32,467 nucleotides of DNA. Origin: Minisyncoccota bacterium (GTDB lineage: Bacteria; Patescibacteriota; Minisyncoccia; Phycocordibacterales; Phycocordibacteraceae). Below the pieces are notes generated by a model. That model saw nothing but the letters and a program-made list of their open reading frames with translations, was not told the origin of the DNA and did no database searches. The stretch lies in NCBI GenBank assembly GCA_028687085.1, contig JAQUAU010000004.1, positions 1-32,467 on the forward strand, in the 5' to 3' direction. This document shows positions 1-8,028 of the stretch, in pieces; positions within the stretch are counted from its first letter, which is position 1, and each line of letters starts with the position of its first letter. A program made the position numbers and the translations under genes.

Positions 1-604
1 CTACTGCGGAGAGTGGAATATTGAGCGAGGAAGCGTGCAGACCGAGACGAGTGATGCCTAAGGCGGGCTTATGGTTCGGAGCAGACAAGGGATCGCACAC
101 GATCGGGTGATGAATCGCCTTGAGGTGCACGCGGATCTGATGTGTCCGGCCGGTCTCGGGAGTCATCTTCATAAGAGAGAATCCCTCTGTCTCACCGATA
201 ACTTCATAGTTGGTGAGCGCATCGCGGAGCGTCCCCTTCGCCTTGGGCTGGGCGCTCCGGAGCCGAAAGTCGCTTCGCGAGCGGCCGATGTCGAAGTCGA
301 TAACCCCTCTCTTCTCTTTCGGCGTGCCGTAGGTAAAAGCGAGATATGTCTTGTGCACATCGCGATCGTGAAAGGCTTTGCGCAAAAATGCATACGCCGC
401 CGCATTTTTCGCGAAGACGAGCACGCCCGACGTGTCGCGATCGAGTCGGTGCACATAGCCTATCCCGTCTTCATCTCCATACTTCTTTTTGAACCAATCT
501 TCTGCCGTTGCTTCTTGCGTCCGACCGTCGGAGTGCGTAATAAGCCCCGCGGGCTTCGCGACCGCGACAATATCAGTATCTTCGTAGAGAATCGGGAGAT
601 CCAT
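1..604 (-). CDS. RluA-family pseudouridine synthase (partial, runs off the left edge)
   Basis: Minus-strand translation from ATG at 604: MDLPILYEDTDIVAVAKPAGLITHSDG...GYVHRLDRDTSGVLVFAKN...ETGRTHQIRVHLKAIHHPI; HRLDRDTSG catalytic motif and GRTHQIRVH motif. Confidence 0.93.
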   Translation of the reverse strand, partial: MDLPILYEDTDIVAVAKPAGLITHSDGRTQEATAEDWFKKKYGDEDGIGYVHRLDRDTSGVLVFAKNAAAYAFLRKAFHDRDVHKTYLAFTYGTPKEKRGVIDFDIGRSRSDFRLRSAQPKAKGTLRDALTNYEVIGETEGFSLMKMTPETGRTHQIRVHLKAIHHPIVCDPLSAPNHKPALGITRLGLHASSLNIPLSAV

Positions 605-626
605 TGCTCTACCCTATCACTTCTTT

Positions 627-1307
627 TTACTTCCCGCGCCGGCGCTCGCGCTGTGCGTATTCAGCGAGAATGGCGTCAAACTCCTCTTTTGAAAAATCCG
701 GCCAGAAGGTGTCGATAAAAAAGAGTTCGCTATAGGCAGACTGCCAGAGCAGAAAATTCGAGAGCCGCTTCTCGCCGCCGGTGCGGATGATAAGGTCAGG
801 GTCGGGCATGCCGGCGGTCCAGAGATGCTGTGCGAGTGATTCTTCGGTAATCTCACTGTCCTTAGCCGCCTCGCGTGCTGCTGCAACGATCTCTGCGCGG
901 CCTCCATACGACAGACATATCCACAGCGAGAGCGCGTCATTGTGCGCCGTCTCCTGTTCGGCCTCGATCATCGTCTGCTGCAGCGTCGGCGAAAATCGTT
1001 CACGCTGGCCTGCAAAGCGCGTTCGAACACCCTTCTCGCCGAGCTCTCGTATCTCCTTCTTGATAGTCTCGGAAAAGAGATCCATTAGATAAGAAACCTC
1101 CTCCGGCTTCCTGTTCCAATTTTCAGTCGAGAACGCATAGAGGACGAGATGCTCCACCTTAGCCTGCCGAGCCGCTGTAACGATCTCTTTCAGCACTTTC
1201 GAACCGGCGCGGTGCCCCTCAAGACTCGGCATCCCCTTAGCCTTCGCCCAACGGCGATTGCCGTCCATGATGATGCCGACACACGCGGGCGCTGAGGTCT
1301 CGTTCAT
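627..1307 (-). CDS. uppS: Isoprenyl transferase / undecaprenyl diphosphate synthase
   Basis: GIIMDGNRRWAKAKGMPSLEGHRAG, LVLYAFSTENWNRKPEEV, PDLIIRTGGEKRLSNFLLWQSAYSELFF are UPP synthase signatures. Confidence 0.97.
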   Translation of the reverse strand: MNETSAPACVGIIMDGNRRWAKAKGMPSLEGHRAGSKVLKEIVTAARQAKVEHLVLYAFSTENWNRKPEEVSYLMDLFSETIKKEIRELGEKGVRTRFAGQRERFSPTLQQTMIEAEQETAHNDALSLWICLSYGGRAEIVAAAREAAKDSEITEESLAQHLWTAGMPDPDLIIRTGGEKRLSNFLLWQSAYSELFFIDTFWPDFSKEEFDAILAEYAQRERRRGK

Positions 1308-1406
1308 ATCTGTATCAACTGGTATACCACGCTTTTCGTTTCAAGTTTAGAGAAATGTAATGTATGGAATGGCGTATTTAGCGAGTTGTGGATACACTGA
1401 AGAGAC

Positions 1407-1479
1407 GGGCGATTAGCTCAGTTGGTAGAGCAACCCCTTTACACGGGGAAGGTCGCAGGTCCGAGTCCTGCATCGCCCA
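1407..1479 (+). tRNA. tRNA-Val(TAC)
   Basis: Manual cloverleaf: GGGCGAT/ATCGCCC acceptor, D-arm GCTC..GAGC, loop TTTACAC (anticodon TAC), T-stem GCAGG/CCTGC with T-loop TCCGAGT. Confidence 0.95.
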
Positions 1480-1503
1480 CAATTCTGATACTGAAAACAA
1501 AAA

Positions 1504-1539
1504 GCCGCAGCAACAATCTTGAGAGATTACTGCTGCGGC
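1504..1539 (-). terminator. Intrinsic terminator of the 1558..2670 gene
   Basis: GCCGCAGCA...TGCTGCGGC 9-bp stem, followed on the minus strand by TTTTTGTTTTC. Confidence 0.85.
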
Positions 1540-1557
1540 CGCGTGCTGCAAAGCACT

Positions 1558-2670
1558 TCAGGTCGTATTCGCCGATGGCGAGAGGAAGACGCCCATCCAT
1601 CTCTTACCGCCTTTTGTCCCAGAGATGTGTTTGACCTCTACGCGCTCTACTTCAAGCCCTTTCTTCGCCAACCCCTGCATGACATATTGCACGATGTCAG
1701 CAGCTTCCGGTGTTGGCTTGAAGTCGACATTCCCTCTGCGAGGCTCCTTCTCGCCCTTAACTGCAGCGATAACGTCATATCTGCCCTCCTTGCAAGCGGG
1801 GGCGCGAGGCGGACACACGAGCTTTCCGACAAATTTGTTGCCGTCGGTGAACCGGATGACGAATTCATCCCTTTTTCCTGCGAGGAGCTGGTGGAATTGT
1901 TTGACTGCCTCGACAATCCACAGTTCCCCTTCTTCAGCGGGCCGTGGAACTGCGCCGCTATCGCCTTCGTTCCACACACTTCCGTCATCCCAACAGACAA
2001 TCCGGTATCGTCGCTCCTCGTACGGATGGTAATCGCTCTTCTGCTTGATGTAGCGCGTCCCCATACAGGTCTTGATCATCGGTACGCCCTCGTAGCTGTA
2101 CACGACGAACTTTTTGCCGAGTCGAAACACCTCGTCATCCTGCAACCCTTCCGGAAACGCGTAGTCGCCGAGCAGTTGCTCGTCTCCGATTGCGTAGAAC
2201 CACGGGCGAAGTAAGCCGCATTCGACACGCCGCTTGAAGCCGGGACATTTTGGCAGACTCGTTGCCGTGTCGTGTGTGCCCCAATGCTTCTCCCAAGCGG
2301 CATTCGCCGATTCAAGCGTGTTCCATTCGGTAAACGTGGAACTCTGCCCATAACCGCTGCGGTGTTCGTTGATGACGATACCCCAGCGTCCGTCTGGCGG
2401 ATCCTTGATCTCGAGCACTTCGATGTATCCGCCGTTGCCGGGGTGACCGCCGCCCGCATACTGATGCTGTGTAATCGTGAAGCGTGTGTATTGGCCGTAT
2501 CCACCATGGCCGACATTTACCACACGCTTCGTTGTCGGCACGTCGATCGTACGGATAGTCTTCAAGAATTCCCGCACTTCATCTGCACCGCCGGAGCGGC
2601 ACGAGAATTCAACCAATTGACCGATACCCGTCCTGCCTTCGCCGTGTTGATATGAGGTGAATTCGCTCAT
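1558..2670 (-). CDS. Hypothetical protein (370 aa orphan)
   Basis: Long ORF; start at MSEFTSYQHGEG supported by GGGAAAGGAG RBS just upstream; own terminator downstream. No family recognised. Confidence 0.8.
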   Translation of the reverse strand: MSEFTSYQHGEGRTGIGQLVEFSCRSGGADEVREFLKTIRTIDVPTTKRVVNVGHGGYGQYTRFTITQHQYAGGGHPGNGGYIEVLEIKDPPDGRWGIVINEHRSGYGQSSTFTEWNTLESANAAWEKHWGTHDTATSLPKCPGFKRRVECGLLRPWFYAIGDEQLLGDYAFPEGLQDDEVFRLGKKFVVYSYEGVPMIKTCMGTRYIKQKSDYHPYEERRYRIVCWDDGSVWNEGDSGAVPRPAEEGELWIVEAVKQFHQLLAGKRDEFVIRFTDGNKFVGKLVCPPRAPACKEGRYDVIAAVKGEKEPRRGNVDFKPTPEAADIVQYVMQGLAKKGLEVERVEVKHISGTKGGKRWMGVFLSPSANTT

Positions 2671-2772
2671 CGTGAACTCCTTTCCCGTGAAGTGATTATT
2701 CGGATATACCAAACTGCTTTCCGTGAGAAACCGTACTCCACTTCTGAGGTGTAGTCCAGCGCTAAAAAATTG

Positions 2773-2854
2773 TGGGCATGGGGAGACTCGAACTCCCAAC
2801 CCTTACGGGATACGCTTCTGAGACGTACGCGTATACCAATTCCGCCACATGCCC
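2773..2854 (-). tRNA. tRNA-Leu(CAG)
   Basis: Reverse complement GGGCATGTGGCGGAATTGG...TACGT-CTCAGAA-GCGTA...GGGAGTTCGAGTCTCCCCATGCCC; class II with long variable arm. Confidence 0.95.
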
Positions 2855-2855
2855 G

Positions 2856-2927
2856 TGCCCCGAGCAGGAATCGGACCTACATCAGCGGCTTAGAAGTCCG
2901 CGGTTCTATCCATTGAACTATCGGGGC
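2856..2927 (-). tRNA. tRNA-Arg(TCT)
   Basis: Reverse complement GCCCCGATAGTTCAATGGATAGAAC...CTTCTAA...GTAGGTCCGATTCCTGCTCGGGGC. Confidence 0.93.
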
Positions 2928-3062
2928 GAAGTGAGGAAGAAAGAATTCATCCCCCTATTACCCTAACGCATTTGCACGTTACTACCAAGCGAGAGAGTAG
3001 AAAGGAAAATTCATATTTTTCTTTTGCGAACGAGCGCTGGTAGCAAGCTTTGTCCGCAAAGC

Positions 3063-3371
3063 TTATTGCGACGGGTCGGCGTAGCGATAGACGCCGGATA
3101 TATACTTCGCCTCTTCGGCGGCGCGATTTGCAAAGACTTTTCGAACTGCCTCGAGCGCCACAGGGTCGAAGATCGGCGCGACCTTCGGCGCCGATGAGCC
3201 GATCGCGCGCCCACTCGCGACCGTGTCGAAGGCCCATACGTTCCACACAATGATGCCGGCAAGCGCGATGCTCGAGATGGTTACCAGTATCAACCAGTCG
3301 CGCACAGCGTCTTGGTGCGCGCGTGCGCGCGTGCGCTTCAAGGATGCGATGAGGTCGGTGAACATAGTCAT
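3063..3371 (-). CDS. Hypothetical single-TM protein, last gene of the pil operon
   Basis: 102 aa, one hydrophobic segment (WLILVTISSIALAGIIVWNVWAF); ATG overlaps the end of the pilO-like gene. Confidence 0.75.
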   Translation of the reverse strand: MTMFTDLIASLKRTRARAHQDAVRDWLILVTISSIALAGIIVWNVWAFDTVASGRAIGSSAPKVAPIFDPVALEAVRKVFANRAAEEAKYISGVYRYADPSQ

Positions 3372-3898
3372 GGTGTGCTTGGGGCCGTGCTTTCAGCAAC
3401 TGAGCCGACCGAGATCTTCAAGTCAGCGTGCCAGACATCCTTTATATCTTTCCCAATCGAGAGCGACGAGATCGTGATGTCATAGGGTGCATACTCGATC
3501 GCACCGACTGTGCGCATAATAGCGTCAAATGCACCGTCAACCGAGAGCGCAAACTCAAGCGCAGGCCGTGCTGACGTATCATTCGTCGATACTGAGAGCA
3601 CGTTGATGGTCGCGCCGAGCAGATTCCCGCGCATCTCGAGCTTGTCGATAAAGGCAACCACGCCTGTTTCAGGGACAAAATACGCCTGCACGACAGCCTC
3701 GTCTCCCGCCATCTCAACAAAGGCAGCCCGCGTTGTCGCGAGACGCTTCATCGTCGCCGTTTTCGCATCGATCTGGCTCTGAAGCGCTGTCACCGAAGTG
3801 CTTTTAGCCGACACGGCCGCATACCAGACGCCGTACGTGGCGAACAAGGCGACACAGATGATGAGCGTAAAGGTGAGATGAAAGAAAGGAGGCTTCAT
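3368..3898 (-). CDS. PilO-like type IV pilus assembly protein
   Basis: N-terminal TM then coiled-coil and small alpha/beta-type domain; position after PilM/PilN-like genes; overlapping start/stop. Confidence 0.6.
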   Translation of the reverse strand: MKPPFFHLTFTLIICVALFATYGVWYAAVSAKSTSVTALQSQIDAKTATMKRLATTRAAFVEMAGDEAVVQAYFVPETGVVAFIDKLEMRGNLLGATINVLSVSTNDTSARPALEFALSVDGAFDAIMRTVGAIEYAPYDITISSLSIGKDIKDVWHADLKISVGSVAESTAPSTP

Positions 3899-4449
3899 GG
3901 TGCAAGCGTTATGGTGATGGTGAACGTGATATCGCTATCTTTTGCATACGCAGAAACCGGCAGGTCTGCCGAGCGCGCAAGCGGCGAACGTTGAAGCGCG
4001 AGTTGGTAGGTGCGCAGAGTGTCACGCGTCCGGGCGACGCCGGAGACGGCGAGCGTGCTCGGCGCACTGAGTGCTCTAGGCGTATAGGCAAGGCTGGAGA
4101 GCGAGATGCCCGGACGCGCGACCGCGAGGACCGAACGGATAATTCCACTTGCCGAAGGAGCCTCGGCGAGTGCGGTAAGCGTTGCGGCATTCTGCGAGAG
4201 CGTCGTGAGACGTGTCGAGAGCGACGCTTCGTCGGATGAAGAGAACGTCGCCTCAATAGTCGCCAGACGCTCCGTCTTCGCACGCGAACTCTCTCTGAGA
4301 AATACGTAGGTCGGAATGAGAAGCACGATAGCCACAAGCACAAGCACCGCAACAAACACCGAAGCGACGACGCTAAGACGCACCAGATAGTCGCGCGAGA
4401 GCGCAGCGCGGCGCTCAGACGGAAGCAGATTGGTCAGGTCGTCGGTCAT
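3895..4449 (-). CDS. PilN-like type IV pilus assembly protein
   Basis: MTDDLTNLLPSERRAALSRDYLVRLSVVASVFVAVLVLVAIVLLIP: short N-terminal NLLP motif plus TM, typical of PilN; directly follows pilM. Confidence 0.7.
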   Translation of the reverse strand: MTDDLTNLLPSERRAALSRDYLVRLSVVASVFVAVLVLVAIVLLIPTYVFLRESSRAKTERLATIEATFSSSDEASLSTRLTTLSQNAATLTALAEAPSASGIIRSVLAVARPGISLSSLAYTPRALSAPSTLAVSGVARTRDTLRTYQLALQRSPLARSADLPVSAYAKDSDITFTITITLAP

Positions 4450-5546
4450 AAGAATGAATAGCGTCCGACGTCGTCGCGAAGCGCGAGTCCGATCGCGGTG
4501 GCATACGCGAGCGACTCAGTGTAATCGAGGGTCGGGATCCACGTATCGCGAGAGGCCAGATTGGTGAACACGTCGCCGGCCGAGACCGGGATGCGGAGCG
4601 ACCCCTCGAGATATTCAGGGAGGCCGCGAATCGAAGCGTTGCCGCCGGCGAGGATGACGTGCGAGACGGGAGCGTGTCCGGCAATCGCCGCCTTCTCCTG
4701 CCAATAGTCGAGCCGGCGGGATATCTCGTCGCGAATCGCAGAGACCGTCGAGAGCATCGCGGCGAGATAATCTTCATTTCCAGGCGCCGGTACGATGCCG
4801 CGCTCTGCCTTCACCTTGCGCGCATCAGCTTCGGTCACGCCAAAATGCTTCTGCACGGCGAGTGTGAGCGCATGACCGCCGATGCCGATTGTCGTCGCGA
4901 AGCGCGGAATGCGGTTGGTCACGATGGTCATCTTGGTCGTTGTCTTGCCGACATCAATAATGAGCGTCGTCGAGGTATCTCCCGCCGGCAGGAGCGCGCG
5001 CGCCATCGCAAACGGCTCGCCCTCAAGTGCGCGGACGACGATGCCGGCCGCATCAAATACCGCGAGCGTATCATCGACAACGCGACGGGCGAATCCGACA
5101 CCAGCGATAAGCGTGTCGCCCTGCTTCCCTCCTCCGACGCCGACGATGTCGAATGCGGTCTCGGGCGGCGGGAGCGGTACGAGCTCATCAAGACGCTGTT
5201 CGATTGCGATACGCCACTCCGACCTTCGCGTGCCCTGCGCCGAAGTTTCAAAAAGGTATGACTTCGATTCAGGCAACGATACATTGGCCGACGAGATGCC
5301 GGCTGCCTTCACCGCCGTAGCGAGGGCGCCGGTGATTGCCGAACGGTCGATTATCTCGCCGTCGGTGTATACACCCAAAGGCAATCGCACCTGAGCATAG
5401 CCTCCGAGCACGAGTCCATGATCGCTCTCGACGAGGCGCACGACCTTCACGCCGCTCGTCGAGATGTCGATACCGGAAAGCGATGCTGCGATATACCGAG
5501 GCGGCGCGAAGGCGGCGCGAAGGCGTTCACCGAATACAGAAGACAT
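4446..5546 (-). CDS. pilM: Type IV pilus assembly protein PilM (actin-like ATPase fold)
   Basis: LSGIDISTSGVKVVRLVES..., TTLIIDVGKTTTKMTIV, HVILAGGNASIRGLPEYLEGSL. Confidence 0.88.
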   Translation of the reverse strand: MSSVFGERLRAAFAPPRYIAASLSGIDISTSGVKVVRLVESDHGLVLGGYAQVRLPLGVYTDGEIIDRSAITGALATAVKAAGISSANVSLPESKSYLFETSAQGTRRSEWRIAIEQRLDELVPLPPPETAFDIVGVGGGKQGDTLIAGVGFARRVVDDTLAVFDAAGIVVRALEGEPFAMARALLPAGDTSTTLIIDVGKTTTKMTIVTNRIPRFATTIGIGGHALTLAVQKHFGVTEADARKVKAERGIVPAPGNEDYLAAMLSTVSAIRDEISRRLDYWQEKAAIAGHAPVSHVILAGGNASIRGLPEYLEGSLRIPVSAGDVFTNLASRDTWIPTLDYTESLAYATAIGLALRDDVGRYSFL

Positions 5547-5616
5547 GATTGCAGTATAACCCTACTCCGCCAAGGCTTCGCAGGGCACGCGCGGTGATAT
5601 GTGTATTTGCCGATGA

Positions 5617-5958
5617 CTAATGCGCGCCGGTGCCGGGAGGCACTGCTCGGTCGGGCTTGAGAAAGGCGAACGTGTCGTCAGAGCCGACGGCGAAGAGCAT
5701 GCCGTTTGATTCGAGACCGCGTATCGTGCGTGGAGCCAGATTGGTGACAAAGGCGAGCTGTCGATTCACCAGCGATTCAGGCTCGCTCACATAGGCGGCA
5801 ATGCCTGAGACAATCTGGCGCGGGCCCCCTTCTTCACCAAAATCAACCATGAGCCGCAGGAGCTTATCGGTCTCGGGTACACGCTCGGCGCTTCGCACGG
5901 TGCCGACACTCACCTCTATCTTGCTGAATTCGTCTATTGAAATACGTTCTTTATTCAT
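5617..5958 (-). CDS. Stand-alone MetRS C-terminal-type tRNA-binding domain (EMAP/Trbp111-like)
   Basis: MNKERISIDEFSKIEVSVGTVRSAERVPETDKLLRLMVDFGEEGGPRQIVSGIAAYVSEPESLVNRQLAFVTNLAPRTIRGLESNGMLFA; canonical MetG beta pattern. Confidence 0.92.
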   Translation of the reverse strand: MNKERISIDEFSKIEVSVGTVRSAERVPETDKLLRLMVDFGEEGGPRQIVSGIAAYVSEPESLVNRQLAFVTNLAPRTIRGLESNGMLFAVGSDDTFAFLKPDRAVPPGTGAH

Positions 5959-6394
5959 GGTCGGCACGTGAGAGATAACTGGTAAGGATGAGGGCGGCAG
6001 CCGAAGCGTCGACTGGCGCATGCGACTTCTGCGCGCGAGACTTTCTCTGTTTTCCGCCATAGGCGGATCCGCCTCCGGCGGGTTCCGGCATCCGGCGCGC
6101 AAGGACACTCGTAAATACCTCTGACTCGAAGAAGACTGGCGCTCCCGAACGAGCGGTGAGTTCTTCACTAAACGCACGGGCACTCTCTGCGATCGGATTC
6201 TCGCCGCCCGCAAGCGTGCGCGATTCGCCGATGACTACTGCACCGATGTTCTCCTTTGCAATAAGCGCGCAGAGCTCGTCGACGAGTCGCGGCGTGTTCT
6301 TGATGATAGCGTGCGGAAAGCCCATCGTCCCCGCCTCATCAGAGAGCGCGAGGCCGATTTTCGAGCTGCCGTAATCCACGCCGAGATATCGCAT
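5951..6394 (-). CDS. ruvX: Putative pre-16S rRNA nuclease / Holliday junction resolvase RuvX (YqgF)
   Basis: MRYLGVDYGSSKIGLALSDEAGTMGFP...VVIGESRTLAGGENP...VDASAAALILTSYL. Confidence 0.92.
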   Translation of the reverse strand: MRYLGVDYGSSKIGLALSDEAGTMGFPHAIIKNTPRLVDELCALIAKENIGAVVIGESRTLAGGENPIAESARAFSEELTARSGAPVFFESEVFTSVLARRMPEPAGGGSAYGGKQRKSRAQKSHAPVDASAAALILTSYLSRADHE

Positions 6395-6423
6395 GGCCCC
6401 AGTGTGTGGTATAATCCGCTCAT

Positions 6424-6690
6424 ATGCAATACTTCTTCGCACAATTCAATCCGCCTGTAGCACCGGAGTTCCTGCTTTTTCTCGCCCCATTCATCGTTAT
6501 CATCGCCATCTGGTCCATCACTCTTAAGGGCTTTGCGCTCTGGCACGCCGCACACGGCGATCAAAAGTGGTGGTTCATCGCTCTGCTCATCATTAACACC
6601 ATCGGCATCCTCGAGATCATCTATCTCATCTGGTACCGCCCCACTTCCTCTTCTGCTGCGCCTGTGCAATCATCATCAACGCAGGCGTAG
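6424..6690 (+). CDS. Small membrane protein (DUF5652-like)
   Basis: 88 aa with two hydrophobic segments, KGFALWHAAHGDQKWWFIALLIINTIGILEIIYLIWY pattern common in CPR genomes. Confidence 0.75.
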   Translation: MQYFFAQFNPPVAPEFLLFLAPFIVIIAIWSITLKGFALWHAAHGDQKWWFIALLIINTIGILEIIYLIWYRPTSSSAAPVQSSSTQA

Positions 6691-6699
6691 TTAGAGAAG

Positions 6700-6786
6700 G
6701 GATGGTTGGCTGAGAGGTCGAAAGCGGTTGACTTGAAATCAACTGTACCCGAAAGGGTACCGCAGGTTCGAATCCTGCACCATCCG
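6700..6786 (+). tRNA. tRNA-Ser(TGA)
   Basis: GGATGGTTGGCTGAGAGGTCGAAAGCGGTTGA-CTTGAAA-TCAAC...long variable arm...GCAGGTTCGAATCCTGCACCATCC. Confidence 0.95.
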
Positions 6787-6890
6787 CCGAGATTTTTAAC
6801 GAGCGGAGCGACTATAAAAATCCAAGTGGGGTTGCGTCCTCACAAGCCCCCGCCGAGATTTTTAAGGAATCGTGGTGCTATACTTTTCTC

Positions 6891-7367
6891 ATGTCTTCGC
6901 AGAACGCACTTGCACAGTGGGAAGGGAGAGAATACGACCATAACCCCAAGAGCGGCGATTGGTATTGGGCGCTCGGTATCATCGCGGTCGCCGGCACGGT
7001 CGCGGCGATACTCTTCAGTAATTATCTCTTGGCGACGCTCATCGTCGTCGGTACTATCGCACTCGCGCTCCATGCCGCTAAGGAGCCCCCGCTCCACCGC
7101 TTCGCGCTTGTCGAAAAAGGCATCATGATCGGCGAGGAGCTGCACCCGTTCGAGAAGATGATCTCCTTCTCGGTGCTTGAAGATGTTCAGGGCACCTTGC
7201 CGCCGATGATTTCTATCAAGACCGAGAGCTGGTTCTCGCCGCACCTCATCATTCCGCTTGCGGGAGTGAATCCCGATGCGGTCTACGCCTACTTTCTCCA
7301 GCATGTCGACGAGGGCGAACACACTCACTCCTTCACCGACTTAGTGGCGGCGTGGCTCGGATTCTGA
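6891..7367 (+). CDS. Hypothetical membrane protein (two TM plus cytoplasmic domain)
   Basis: 158 aa ORF; WYWALGIIAVAGTVAAILFSNYLLATLIVVGTIALAL TM pair. Confidence 0.8.
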   Translation: MSSQNALAQWEGREYDHNPKSGDWYWALGIIAVAGTVAAILFSNYLLATLIVVGTIALALHAAKEPPLHRFALVEKGIMIGEELHPFEKMISFSVLEDVQGTLPPMISIKTESWFSPHLIIPLAGVNPDAVYAYFLQHVDEGEHTHSFTDLVAAWLGF

Positions 7368-7400
7368 TATAAATCGACTACGGCCACCACGCCACAAGTC

Positions 7401-7426
7401 GCTCTCGTATGTAGGCATACGAGAGC
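7401..7426. repeat. Perfect 11-bp inverted repeat upstream of tRNA-Arg pair
   Basis: GCTCTCGTATG-TAGG-CATACGAGAGC. Confidence 0.9.
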
Positions 7427-7478
7427 TCGTTCGGAGAGTTTGCCTACACGAGGACGTGCAGTCACACTTCCTCACTTC

Positions 7479-7550
7479 GCTCTCGTCGTTCAATGGATAG
7501 GACATCAGCTTGCGGAGCTGACGATGACAGTTCGATTCTGTCCGAGAGCA
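7479..7550 (+). tRNA. tRNA-Arg(GCG)
   Basis: GCTCTCGTCGTTCAATGGATAGGACATCAGC-TTGCGGA-GCTGACGATGACAGTTCGATTCTGTCCGAGAGCA; perfect acceptor pairing. Confidence 0.93.
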
Positions 7551-7584
7551 CAAAAACTGTTTTAGAGTTAGGATTGAAATGTTC

Positions 7585-7656
7585 GCTCTCGTCGTTCAAT
7601 GGATAGGACACCTCCCTCCGAAGGAGGAGATACAGGTTCGATTCCTGTTGAGAGCA
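7585..7656 (+). tRNA. tRNA-Arg(CCG)
   Basis: GCTCTCGTCGTTCAATGGATAGGACACCTCC-CTCCGAA-GGAGGAGATACAGGTTCGATTCCTGTTGAGAGCA. Confidence 0.95.
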
Positions 7657-7702
7657 CAAACGAAAAGCCGCGCACCCTAAAGGGTGCGCGGCTTTTCGTT
7701 TG
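7657..7702. terminator. Bidirectional terminator between tRNA-Arg (+) and rpsT (-)
   Basis: Perfect 22-bp inverted repeat CAAACGAAAAGCCGCGCACCCT-AA-AGGGTGCGCGGCTTTTCGTTTG with A/T tracts on both sides. Confidence 0.92.
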
Positions 7703-7703
7703 C

Positions 7704-7970
7704 TTAGGCCTTCGCGCGCTTGATGGCGGCGGCGAGGCGAGCTTTCTTGCGGTCGGCGGTGTTGCCCTTGATGACACCGCGCTTCTTCGCCTTGTCGATC
7801 GCCTTGTAGGCGGCCGGGAGGAGCTTCTCGGCACCGGACACATCCTTGGCGGCGAGCGCCTTGGTGAGGAGCTTCGTCGTATCGCGGAGCGCGTCCTTGC
7901 GGCGCAGGTTGAAGACGTGCTTCCTTGCGGAGGCGCGTATCGCTTTCTTTGCAGAACTGGTGATAGCCAT
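7704..7970 (-). CDS. rpsT: 30S ribosomal protein S20
   Basis: MAITSSAKKAIRASARKHVFNLRRKDALRDTTK...KRGVIKGNTADRKKARLAAAIKRAKA. Confidence 0.96.
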   Translation of the reverse strand: MAITSSAKKAIRASARKHVFNLRRKDALRDTTKLLTKALAAKDVSGAEKLLPAAYKAIDKAKKRGVIKGNTADRKKARLAAAIKRAKA

Positions 7971-8028
7971 ATGTGCTCTATATATACGCTATCTCCCGCG
8001 AACTGGCAAATGGTAGTACGATAGAGCC

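Noticed and set aside
1519-2214. 231-aa plus-strand ORF
   Set aside because: Overlaps antisense the 1558..2670 gene that has an RBS and terminator, and starts inside a terminator hairpin.
2671-2799. N-terminal extension of the 413-aa ORF
   Set aside because: Would run through the 3' end of tRNA-Leu; a good RBS supports the start at 2670.
2772-2966. 64-aa ORF MGMGRLELPTLTGYASE... and similar ORFs at 7341..7659
   Set aside because: Typical spurious translations of tRNA genes and their complements (e.g. MCSQQESNLYLLLRREVSYPLNDESE).
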